Part shown: positions 1 to 7,330 of the stretch, in pieces
Position numbering within the stretch: position 1 is the stretch's first letter
How the letters are laid out: every line of letters begins with the position of its first letter
Position numbers and translations under genes: made by a program
From: Phycisphaerae bacterium
GTDB lineage: Bacteria > Planctomycetota > Phycisphaerae > Sedimentisphaerales > Anaerohalosphaeraceae
Direction of reading: 5' to 3'
NCBI GenBank assembly: GCA_014859965.1
Contig: JACZKQ010000167.1
Location: forward strand, 1-64,000
DNA: 64,000 nucleotides
Notes under the pieces: generated by a model
Seen by the model: only the letters and a program-made list of their open reading frames with translations
What the model was told of the DNA's origin: nothing
Database searches by the model: none

Positions 1-1263
1 GTACCTCGGCATGTGCTGGGCGGGGCGGGGCATGTTCCGCCGAGCGAAAAACTCAACATCGCCGGCATAGGCTTCGGCGGCCGCGGCTATGGCGACCTGC
101 GCGAGTGCGGGAGCGAGAATGTTGTGGCGCTGTGCGATGTGGATTGGCGGCTCGGCGGCGTTCAGGAGGCGTTCAAGTTCTGGCCGAACGCCCGCAAGTG
201 GAAAGATTACCGCAAAATGCTGGAGGAGCAGAAGGACATCGACGCGGTAGTCATCGCCACGCCGGACCACACGCACGCCTGCATTACCATGGCCGCGATT
301 AAACTGGGCAAGCACATCTTTTGCGAAAAGCCGCTGACGCACACGGTCTATGAGGCCAGGCAAATCGCCAAAGCCGCGCGAGAAGCCGGCGTGGCGACGC
401 AATTAGGCAATCAGGGCCAGGCGGACGAGGGCGCCCGCATTCTCTGCGAAATGATCTGGGACGGCGCCATCGGCAGCGTCCGCGAGATACATGGCTGGTC
501 GAACCGCTTCCCTCCTATATCGCCCCGCGGCATCGCACGCCCGGGCGATACGCCGCCGGCGCCCGCAGAACTGGACTGGGACCTGTGGCTCGGACCCGCG
601 CCGCAGCGGCCGTATCATCCCACATATCATCCGTTTGCCTGGCGAGGTTGGTGGGATTTCGGCACGGGTGTGCTGGGCGACATCGGCTGCCACAACTTTT
701 CCGCCATCTACAAAGCTCTGGACCTCGGCGCGCCCGTCAGCGTGGAGGCCTCCAGCACGAATCACCAATGCCCGCCGGAGGTCAAGAACGAGACTGCCCC
801 GACAGCGTCGATGGTGCGCTTCGAGTTTGCCGCCAAGGGCGACCGGCCGGCCGTATCTGCAACGTGGTACGACGGCGGCATTATGCCTCTTCGCCCTGAG
901 GGCCTGGAAGAAGGCCGCATGGTAGGCGATAACGATGGCATGATGTACATCGGCGAAAAGGGAGCCATCGTAGGCCATCGCATCGTACCCGAGACTAAAA
1001 TGAGGGAATACGGCGTGCCGCCGAAAGTCCTGCCGCGCTCGCCCGGCCATCACAAGGAATGGATTGAAGCATGTAAAGGCGGAAAGCCGGCCGGCGCAAA
1101 CTTCGACCACGCCGGCCCGCTCACGGAGATGGTCCTTTTGGGAAATATCGCGATCCGCACCGGCCGGAAACTTTGCTGGGATGCCGAGAACTTCAAGATA
1201 ACCAACGTCCCGGAGGCCAACAACCTGCTTCATACTGAATATCGCAAAGGCTGGACGTTGTAG
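1..1263 (+). CDS. Gfo/Idh/MocA family oxidoreductase (5' end cut by window)
   Basis: This is an NAD(P)-dependent sugar or cyclitol oxidoreductase of the Gfo/Idh/MocA family. The frame is open back to base 1 and reads VPRHVLGG before the first possible GTG at 13. The same residues end the Tat signal of the paralogue at 14853-16226, so the true start and the twin-arginine region lie outside the window. Visible are the Rossmann glycine motif (GIGFGGRG), the EKP motif (FCEKPLTH) that places the nicotinamide lysine, and the GTGVLGDIGCH segment typical of the catalytic region. About 417 residues are present, against 457 in the paralogue, and the two align closely end to end, including the WTL C-terminus. 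The substrate cannot be read from sequence. Its neighbours on the minus strand are convergent and unrelated. Confidence 0.9.
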   Translation, partial: VPRHVLGGAGHVPPSEKLNIAGIGFGGRGYGDLRECGSENVVALCDVDWRLGGVQEAFKFWPNARKWKDYRKMLEEQKDIDAVVIATPDHTHACITMAAIKLGKHIFCEKPLTHTVYEARQIAKAAREAGVATQLGNQGQADEGARILCEMIWDGAIGSVREIHGWSNRFPPISPRGIARPGDTPPAPAELDWDLWLGPAPQRPYHPTYHPFAWRGWWDFGTGVLGDIGCHNFSAIYKALDLGAPVSVEASSTNHQCPPEVKNETAPTASMVRFEFAAKGDRPAVSATWYDGGIMPLRPEGLEEGRMVGDNDGMMYIGEKGAIVGHRIVPETKMREYGVPPKVLPRSPGHHKEWIEACKGGKPAGANFDHAGPLTEMVLLGNIAIRTGRKLCWDAENFKITNVPEANNLLHTEYRKGWTL

Positions 1264-1285
1264 GCTTGGCACAGAAAGGACAGAC

Positions 1286-2179
1286 TTAGTCCAGAGGCAG
1301 GTAAATGTCGCCGGCCGGGCCCACGTTGTCGGGATACGGCACGCTGCCGTCGGGCGTGATCGCTACCTTCAGTACGCGCGTCTGCTCGGCCGAATACTTT
1401 GCAACGTGCCCATCCGTATAGCCGGCGTGCAGCACGATCTGCACGCTTCGCCGGTCAGCCGGCTCTTCCAGCGCCATGCGCGACCAGTAATCCGAAGAAA
1501 CGGGGGTCCCCGCAGTGATACCCGCGCCGCTGAATTTCTCGCAACTGCCGAAGGCCTTGCGCGTGCCGTATGTCAACTCGTTGCGCCAATGACCGAAGCC
1601 GAAATAATCGCTGATCAAGAGCGTGCTGCGGCCGCGCTCGCCGAAACTCCTGTCCGGCCCCATGAAGGGCGCCTGTCTGTCCATCAGATAGCCCCGGTAA
1701 TTCCAATACAGACAGTACGTCCCGAAAACGGGGTCTTCATACCCCGTGTCGGGGCTCGGGTTGTCCCACGCGTCGCCGGCGAGCCACGCATCCTCCAGGT
1801 ACTTGTATGCATGCGGAGCGCTGGCGCAGGAGAGCGTCTTTGCGGTGGGTATGTATTCCCTGAGATAGTCGCTCACGCTGCGCCGATGATGGGGACTTCG
1901 CTTCTGAAAACCGGTCAGCACCATCGGTTCCCGCCAGCTAAACCGTGCCGATGTTCCCAGGGTTGCCACCGATTCGGGAAACCACTCGTTGTTTTCGCCC
2001 GCGTAAGCACCGATGGCCTGGGTAATCTGCCGCTGGTTGGCCGCGCTGACCAAGGCGCGCGCAGCGCATTTGACCTTTGACAGTGCCGGCAAAAGAATCG
2101 CCGTTAACAGCGAAATCACCGCCAGCACGGTCAGAAGCTCGATAAGGGTAAACGCCTTATTGCCGGGTCCTCTACTCAA
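1286..2179 (-). CDS. Type II secretion-like pseudopilin (prepilin N-terminal motif)
   Basis: The protein (297 aa) begins with a short leader followed by KAFTLIELLTVLAVISLLTA, the prepilin peptidase and N-methylation motif. The conserved Glu sits at position 5 of the mature helix, followed by a hydrophobic stretch. The C-terminal GYTDGHVAKYS resembles the DGHV ending of planctomycete prepilin-like proteins. Such proteins are processed by PilD and sit in the inner membrane or in a pseudopilus; planctomycetes carry many of unknown role. The start is a TTG one base after the TGA of the upstream gene. An AGGAG lies 13 bases before it, and no in-frame ATG is closer. It is the last gene of a three-gene operon behind the membrane-fused sigma factor and the beta-helix protein, so translational coupling is likely. 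Confidence 0.85.
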   Translation of the reverse strand: MSRGPGNKAFTLIELLTVLAVISLLTAILLPALSKVKCAARALVSAANQRQITQAIGAYAGENNEWFPESVATLGTSARFSWREPMVLTGFQKRSPHHRRSVSDYLREYIPTAKTLSCASAPHAYKYLEDAWLAGDAWDNPSPDTGYEDPVFGTYCLYWNYRGYLMDRQAPFMGPDRSFGERGRSTLLISDYFGFGHWRNELTYGTRKAFGSCEKFSGAGITAGTPVSSDYWSRMALEEPADRRSVQIVLHAGYTDGHVAKYSAEQTRVLKVAITPDGSVPYPDNVGPAGDIYLPLD

Positions 2180-2180
2180 A

Positions 2181-3869
2181 TCACTTGTAACACTCCTCGC
2201 TATTACAAAGCCAGTTCTCCGCCAGAATGCTCAGATCATGAGCATCCACAGTACCGTCATAATTGCCGTCGCATTTCAGAGGCCACGGGCTCCTGCTCGC
2301 CTGCGCCGTACCCCCGTATGCCCCCATGTTCACGCGGGCGCCGTTGGGCATGCCTTCGCCCATCGGGTTCGATGTCGGGTCCGCCGCATCGATGCACGGG
2401 CTGGTCTGGCTGTCGCGCACCCAGTAGCCGCCGCCTGCGCCCGAGTTGCCCGGTTCACCGTCGCGGACGAATCGTCCCGTCTCGGAAGCCAGATGATAAT
2501 CGCCGCCTGTCGCATCCGCAAACAGTGGATCGACGCTGATGTTGCCCTCACCATCCGCAAACCGCGATATGCAACTGAAGGTAACCAGCGGGACGTACGT
2601 ATCGTTGAAGAGATCGCCGTGTGTGTTGTTCCAAAAGATGCTGTTGCTGACAACAGGTCTTGAGCCCGTATAGGCTTGGAGTCCGTATTTATTGTTGACG
2701 ACGGTTACGTGCCGAAGGATCGGGCGACTGCTTTCGACGAAGATGCCCATTTCACTGTTGGCAATAACAAAATTCTGCAGGACGCTGCCTTCCTGTTCAC
2801 CGAAGCAGAAGTTGACGGCGTAATCGCCGGGCGCCTGGATAACGGCCGCATCGGCGGCGCTTCGAACAGTAATGGCCTTGCCCATAAACCAGACCGTCTC
2901 GGTGTACACTCCGGGCCAGACCAGGATCTCGTCGCCGTCGTCGGCCGTGTCGATTGCCTTCTGGATAGTCTGAAACGCCCGCCCCTTGCCCTGGCCATTG
3001 AACATGTCGCGGCCGTTGACCGCATCTACGTGCCACGTCATTCGGTTGAATATCTGCTGAATTGTCATCACACAGTTGTACAGCCGCACGTCGTCAATCG
3101 AGCCGTTCCACCACTGCCCGGCCTCCGCGGTGTTGCCCCCGATCCATACCTCGCTTTCGTTCACGCCGAGCCGGCCGGAGGCGGTTTCCGACGCATCCAC
3201 CTGGCCGTCCACGTAGAGCACTATTTGCCCATTGTCCCGATCATACACCGCCGCCACCTGCCGCCATGTGCTGTCGCAGACGTTTCTCTGCCCCTTGACG
3301 TGTGCGCCTCCTTCGGGGCCGCCGATTGAGAAGTTAAGGCGTCCGTCGTCGCCGACCGCCAATTTCCACGCGTCGCCCTTGGAGATAACCGTCGCCGCAT
3401 CGCTCGGCAGGGCGGTCTTCACCCATGCCGACAGGGTTAGTGACGCACTGAGATCGAAGGCGGGGTGGTGCGCAATCGAGATGTAATCGCCGCCGTCAAG
3501 CATCACAGCCCCGCTGCCGACTGCTGCATTCTGGCCGCTGACCCACCTCGGAGTCCCATGCAACAGCCCGTCGCTCTCACCTGCGCTGTCGACGGCGTCG
3601 CCGTCCAGCCTGTAATGCGCCACCAGGCGAGGCGGCGAACCATCCCATGGCCCGTGTGCCAGTCTCCGCCGCCAGTGCGCCGACAGAAGAGCGAGATCCG
3701 CCCCATCGACCTGTCCGCTGCCGTCAAAATCGCCGTCGAGTACCATTTCAGGCAGCGCCCACTGCGCCGAGAGCATCGATGTGCAGAGAGCCAGCGTCAG
3801 GCATACGACGGCCGCAAGCCCTGTACCGGTTGCAATGGGTGACATCTGTTCCACTTTTCTCATTAGCAT
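2181..3869 (-). CDS. Secreted LamG / beta-helix protein with dockerin-like ends
   Basis: The protein (563 aa from the ATG at 3869) has a signal peptide or anchor (AAVVCLTLALCTSMLSA). A dockerin-like calcium loop, DGDFDGSGQVDGADL, follows at about residues 45-60. A LamG/concanavalin-like domain spans about 82-275 (HYRLDGDAVDSAG onward). A right-handed beta-helix of about 280-510 is introduced by GRAFQTIQKAIDTADDGDEI. A C-terminal dockerin-like segment with DGNYDGTVDAHDLSILAENW completes it. It should be a surface or secreted carbohydrate-binding protein. No catalytic site was recognised. The open frame extends to 3914, but the ATG two bases after the sigma-factor stop is preferred because it avoids overlap. 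The gene lies between the ECF sigma factor and the pseudopilin with gaps of 1-2 bases, so the three should be cotranscribed. Confidence 0.85.
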   Translation of the reverse strand: MLMRKVEQMSPIATGTGLAAVVCLTLALCTSMLSAQWALPEMVLDGDFDGSGQVDGADLALLSAHWRRRLAHGPWDGSPPRLVAHYRLDGDAVDSAGESDGLLHGTPRWVSGQNAAVGSGAVMLDGGDYISIAHHPAFDLSASLTLSAWVKTALPSDAATVISKGDAWKLAVGDDGRLNFSIGGPEGGAHVKGQRNVCDSTWRQVAAVYDRDNGQIVLYVDGQVDASETASGRLGVNESEVWIGGNTAEAGQWWNGSIDDVRLYNCVMTIQQIFNRMTWHVDAVNGRDMFNGQGKGRAFQTIQKAIDTADDGDEILVWPGVYTETVWFMGKAITVRSAADAAVIQAPGDYAVNFCFGEQEGSVLQNFVIANSEMGIFVESSRPILRHVTVVNNKYGLQAYTGSRPVVSNSIFWNNTHGDLFNDTYVPLVTFSCISRFADGEGNISVDPLFADATGGDYHLASETGRFVRDGEPGNSGAGGGYWVRDSQTSPCIDAADPTSNPMGEGMPNGARVNMGAYGGTAQASRSPWPLKCDGNYDGTVDAHDLSILAENWLCNSEECYK

Positions 3870-3871
3870 AG

Positions 3872-5731
3872 CTACCGCAAATGAAAACTGCCCTGCACAA
3901 GATCGACGAGCCACAAGGTCTTCGGCGTTGGCGAATTGGCGCTGCCGCTGATTCGCGGCTGAATGAAATCCGCATGTGCAGCATTCGCATCCGCGAAATA
4001 CTCAAAGTCGAGCCGGCCTGTCTGGCGGCCGTCCGCACTCGAGCGCATGACCACCGAATCGATCCAGTCCTTGTCCAAATCGACGGTGTAAACAATCTCA
4101 TGTACGCCGGCATTCAAGACCACCTGCGTTTTCGTGCCGGCAGGGTGCGTCTCGAATGGCGTCTCGAACTCCGCCGCATCGCGTCGCACCAGATCGAGCG
4201 TGTGCAGACCCATCCAGGGTCGTGGAAGCCCCTTCAAAAAGGTTCCCCCGGGATACGCCCTGTTGACGCGTCCGTCTTCGCCCAGCACGGCTGCCGCAGC
4301 GCCGTTGTCGAACAAGTGCGTGCGGCCCACCTGAATCGATACCCAGGCAGGCCGGGCCCTGCTCACACCATAATAAAAAGGCAAGAACCCGTTGCCGTTG
4401 ACCGGCTGCCCGCCAATCTCGCCGGCTACCGTAAACCAGCAGTATCCTTGAACGTGCATCGCATCGCGGCCGTCCGCTTTCCCGGCGCCGTCCGGCCAGT
4501 TGTACTGGAAGTGCTCTTCCTGCAGAACGTCGTAGTTTCGGACCAGCCGCAAGAGTTCCTGATCTGCCCTGCTGCCGCCCGTAATAATCAGCATGTTTTT
4601 CGCCTGGTCGGCGACATGCCCCATCCTCACAGAACGCCCCTCGACCTGATCGAGGAACGCCGTCAAATCGGCATCGTCCGTCGGCAGCCGTCGAACGGAC
4701 AGGTCCTCATTGTAACTGCGATAATCAGTCACGTGCACCGTGCCGCTGCCGGTCTCGTAGCGGTAGTTGCCGTTGTCATTCTGCAGCCACTGAAAACGCG
4801 CCTGCCCTTTCTCGTCCGTCCGAATCAGACGCGTTATCACCGGCCCGCCCACCCCTTCGGGGAAAAAGTACCAGTTCTCGTACGTCTGTTTGGTGTCGAT
4901 CCGAAGCGGAATCGACTGAGCGACGCTGTGCCCGTCGCCCGTGAGCCCGCCGACAGCCCCGCCCCACGGCGAACTGGCCACAATCGCACCGGCAGTAATA
5001 ATACCTGCGGCCGTCAGTGAAACCACAGCGGTTTTCGTGGACAATGCGCCAAGCGCCGCTGCGACCGCCCCCACCTCGATGGTTGCGGGCAGCACCGTTA
5101 TACCCGCCGCCGCGGCCGTATCCGGCGCGGTCATCTTGCCGAAGACGACCAGAGCCGACAACACCGCCCCCGTGCCGAAGCCGTGCCGACTCAGATGCTT
5201 TTGCAGTTGCTTCTTGCCGCGGTAGAACATCAGCCGCACGTTCAGTTCCGTCGAGTCCAGGATGTCGGCAATCTGGGCATACGACATATTTTCGTAGCAG
5301 CGCATGCTCAGAACGGCCCGATGTTTCGGCTGCAGCATGTTCATGGTCGTTCTGACGATCTGCTTGAATTCCTCCGTGACGAGATTCTCCAGCCCGTCCC
5401 GCGTACTCTCCAGCGACCGCTCCAGGTCCGCTCGTGACATGATCGCTCTCTTGCGGCGCTCCCGGATGCGGTAATGATTGCGAATCTTGTTCATGGCGAT
5501 CTTGCACAGCCATGGCCAGAAGCGATCCGCGTCACTTAATTTTCCAAGAATTTTCAACATTTCCAGCATACTCTCCTGCACGATGTCCTGCGTCAGGTCC
5601 TCGCGCATCGTTATTCGGTATACATAGGCCTCCAACGGCCCGCGAACACAGGTCGCCAGGCGATCCCTCGCGCCCGTGTCGCCCTGACGGACTTGCAGGA
5701 CTAATTCTCGATAAAGCTTGATATCATCCAC
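3872..5731 (-). CDS. ECF sigma factor fused to membrane segment and C-terminal domain
   Basis: Residues about 1-185 are an ECF (sigma-70 group 4) factor. Region 2 reads DLTQDIVQESMLEMLK and RFWPWLCKIAMNKIRNHYR. Region 4 reads LQPKHRAVLSMRCYENMSYAQIADIL. After this come small-residue-rich hydrophobic stretches (about 190-255), including TAVVSLTAAGIITAGAIVAS, a likely transmembrane helix. About 360 further residues of unrecognised, probably extracytoplasmic sequence follow. Ordinary ECF factors end near 190 residues, so this is a fusion. ECF factors with long C-terminal extensions are known in planctomycetes, where the extension is thought to sense or restrain the sigma domain; here that is inference. 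It heads an operon with a secreted beta-helix protein and a pseudopilin. A candidate ECF promoter lies about 20-45 bases upstream, which suggests autoregulation. Confidence 0.88.
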   Translation of the reverse strand: MDDIKLYRELVLQVRQGDTGARDRLATCVRGPLEAYVYRITMREDLTQDIVQESMLEMLKILGKLSDADRFWPWLCKIAMNKIRNHYRIRERRKRAIMSRADLERSLESTRDGLENLVTEEFKQIVRTTMNMLQPKHRAVLSMRCYENMSYAQIADILDSTELNVRLMFYRGKKQLQKHLSRHGFGTGAVLSALVVFGKMTAPDTAAAAGITVLPATIEVGAVAAALGALSTKTAVVSLTAAGIITAGAIVASSPWGGAVGGLTGDGHSVAQSIPLRIDTKQTYENWYFFPEGVGGPVITRLIRTDEKGQARFQWLQNDNGNYRYETGSGTVHVTDYRSYNEDLSVRRLPTDDADLTAFLDQVEGRSVRMGHVADQAKNMLIITGGSRADQELLRLVRNYDVLQEEHFQYNWPDGAGKADGRDAMHVQGYCWFTVAGEIGGQPVNGNGFLPFYYGVSRARPAWVSIQVGRTHLFDNGAAAAVLGEDGRVNRAYPGGTFLKGLPRPWMGLHTLDLVRRDAAEFETPFETHPAGTKTQVVLNAGVHEIVYTVDLDKDWIDSVVMRSSADGRQTGRLDFEYFADANAAHADFIQPRISGSANSPTPKTLWLVDLVQGSFHLR

Positions 5732-5749
5732 TGGGCTTCTTCAGAATAC

Positions 5750-5776
5750 CGGTGCGCGCCCGCAGGCAAATGTTAC
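5750..5776 (-). promoter_or_regulatory. Candidate ECF-type promoter of the membrane-fused sigma operon
   Basis: Read on the minus strand, GTAACA (5776-5771) is followed after 11 bases by GCGCGCACCG (5759-5750). The sigma gene starts at 5731. GTAAC-type -35 elements are common for ECF factors. The same bipartite arrangement occurs at 7250-7275 upstream of the PPC/protease gene. The assignment is by eye. Confidence 0.45.
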
Positions 5777-6002
5777 AGGGATTTTCTTGACTTTTTCCCC
5801 TCCCGCTGCACGCTTTTCAGCCCCGAAACGCAATATACAGAGGTGACCACTTTTCCCTGGGGCTTAAAACGGCAATTGCTAAACCTTGTCTATCATAATA
5901 TAGACGAATCCGCCTCGAAAAACAAGGGGCAAACGGCTGACGCCCAGCGCCTTCGGCTATCCTCGCCTGACCACTTTTTCAAAGAACCGCCACGCCGAGA
6001 GC

Positions 6003-6045
6003 AGAAAAGGAGGGCCGCGTCATTGATCTTCCGTCGGCCCTCCTT
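6003..6045 (-). terminator. Intrinsic terminator after the Q/D-rich repeat gene
   Basis: AAGGAGGGCC (6007-6016) and GGCCCTCCTT (6036-6045) form a perfect 10-bp stem with a 19-base loop. Read on the minus strand, the stem is followed by TTCT, which together with the TT ending the stem gives a short U-rich tail. It lies about 33 bases beyond the stop of the minus-strand gene at 6078-7046. The remaining bases of the 5732-6077 spacer hold no convincing gene; a plus-strand frame at 5843-6061 lacks protein-like character. Confidence 0.75.
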
Positions 6046-6077
6046 ATCAAAGTTCATGTGATTGCCAGTCGCCTTTC

Positions 6078-7046
6078 TCAGAGGCTTTTCCGGGCGCGGA
6101 GCATCGTCTTCTGTGCTTCGCCCGCCGGATCGACGTCGCCGGCCTTCTTCATCAGACGCAGGCGAGCCTGAACCTGGGAAGCCTCGCCTTCGCGCTGCTG
6201 CCGGGCATCTACCTCAGCAAAGTAGCTCTTGAGGAAGATCAAAAACTCAGGCGTAAACTCGTCATCCTCGGAAACACCGGTCTGCGTCTTTGTCTGCTTT
6301 TGGGTTCTCTCCTGAATCTTAAGCTGCCGGGGATTGGGCGACAGACAGATCTTTTTCCGATCCTGCGTCCGCGTGCGATCCTGGATCGGCTCGCCGTCGC
6401 CATCGCCGTCGCCCGGACCTGCGCCGTTGCCCTTCAGCACGGCGGCCGCATCGTCGCCGCACGAACCATCCTGCAACTGGTCGCGCTTTTGATCACGAGT
6501 CTGGTCCTGCTTGGGCTCACCCACCGGCCCGACGCAATCCTGTTTTTTATCCTGCGTCCGCGTGCGATCCTGAATCGGCTCGCCCTCGCCATCACCGTCC
6601 CCCGGCCCCGCGCCGTTGCCTTTCAGCACGGCGAACGCATCGTCGCCGCACGAACCATCCTGCAACTGGTCGCGCTTCTGATCACGAGTCTGATCCTGCT
6701 TGGGCTCGCCCAGCGGCCCGACGCAATCCTGTTTTTTATCCTGCGTCCGCGTGCGATCCTGAATCGGCTCGCCGTCGCCATCACCGTCCCCCGGCCCTGC
6801 GCCGTTGCCTTTCAATAGAGTATCCACATTTTCGACGCCGCCCTGGACTCTGTCACGAGGCCTTTTCTGGATGCGGGGCGATGTTTTGTCCTGATCGTTA
6901 TTGATGTTTTTCTTCTTTTGCGCCGTGGTGCGGGTCTGCTCGGTATTCTGAGGCTGGTCGCCCATGCCTTGCCCGGCTTGGGCCGCCGAAAGCATAATCG
7001 CCATTACCGTCGCCAAAACCGCCGTACCCAATCGTTTGAACTTCAT
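6078..7046 (-). CDS. Secreted Gln/Asp-rich protein with 63-residue tandem repeats
   Basis: The protein (322 aa) has a clear signal peptide (MKFKRLGTAVLATVMAIMLS, cleavage near AQA-G). A very hydrophilic body rich in Q, D, R, T, K and G follows. Residues 78-140 and 141-203 are two nearly identical 63-residue repeats containing GNGAGPGDGDG, EPIQDRTRTQD and two cysteines (QDCVG and GSCGDD). A third, partial copy ends near 229. The C-terminal 70 residues (EFTPEFLIFLKSYFAEV onward) look helical. The composition suggests a disordered or calcium-binding surface protein; no family was recognised. A strong ribosome site, AAAGGAG, lies 6 bases before the ATG. It is divergent from the PPC/protease gene and ends in its own terminator. 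Confidence 0.75.
   Translation of the reverse strand: MKFKRLGTAVLATVMAIMLSAAQAGQGMGDQPQNTEQTRTTAQKKKNINNDQDKTSPRIQKRPRDRVQGGVENVDTLLKGNGAGPGDGDGDGEPIQDRTRTQDKKQDCVGPLGEPKQDQTRDQKRDQLQDGSCGDDAFAVLKGNGAGPGDGDGEGEPIQDRTRTQDKKQDCVGPVGEPKQDQTRDQKRDQLQDGSCGDDAAAVLKGNGAGPGDGDGDGEPIQDRTRTQDRKKICLSPNPRQLKIQERTQKQTKTQTGVSEDDEFTPEFLIFLKSYFAEVDARQQREGEASQVQARLRLMKKAGDVDPAGEAQKTMLRARKSL
6360..6815 (-). repeat. 189-bp in-frame tandem repeat, 2.4 copies
   Basis: Copies occupy 6627-6815, 6438-6626 and 6360-6437 (partial) inside the Q/D-rich gene. The first two differ by only a few bases. The period of 189 bp equals exactly 63 codons, so changes in copy number keep the frame. Near-identity at the DNA level points to recent duplication. 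Confidence 0.9.
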
Positions 7047-7249
7047 TTTGCACTCCTTTCACACATTGAACACCAACTTTTGTCGAACACTTGTCGTTAA
7101 ATCCCCCCGAAACTTCTCGCCGGCCACGATATGTAACGCGGCGGACGCGGTTTTCCTGCGGTTTGTGTGCGAATTTTATGGAAAGTCGTCAGAACTTTGC
7201 ATTTCGAAGCCAAACCGGGGCTGATTCGACAAAAACTTGTGTTTTCTCA

Positions 7250-7275
7250 GTAACACAATGGCGCGGCGCGCACCG
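7250..7275 (+). promoter_or_regulatory. Candidate ECF-type promoter of the PPC/protease gene
   Basis: GTAACA (7250-7255) is followed after 10 bases by GCGCGCACCG (7266-7275) and then TCCTC. The arrangement nearly copies the site upstream of the membrane-fused sigma gene (5750-5776, spacing 11). The predicted start of transcription would leave a leader of about 50 bases before the ATG at 7331. No good sigma-70 promoter was seen in this divergent spacer. Confidence 0.45.
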
Positions 7276-7330
7276 TCCTCATGAAAAGTGTCCTTATATC
7301 TGCAAAACAGTGCATTCGCGGAGAAAAACA

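Noticed and set aside
403-1272. Long antisense frames over real genes, for example here and at 7247-8668, 29277-30566 and 50889-52802
   Set aside because: They lie opposite well-supported genes, have Arg/His/Pro-rich composition without motifs, and follow from high GC at third codon positions.
5843-6061. Small plus-strand open frame in the sigma-Q/D spacer
   Set aside because: No ribosome site, no motif, and it reads through the terminator of the minus-strand gene.
6360-6815. Regular repeats that might suggest a CRISPR array
   Set aside because: The period is 189 bp, the copies are in frame within a secreted protein, and there are no unique spacers or cas genes.
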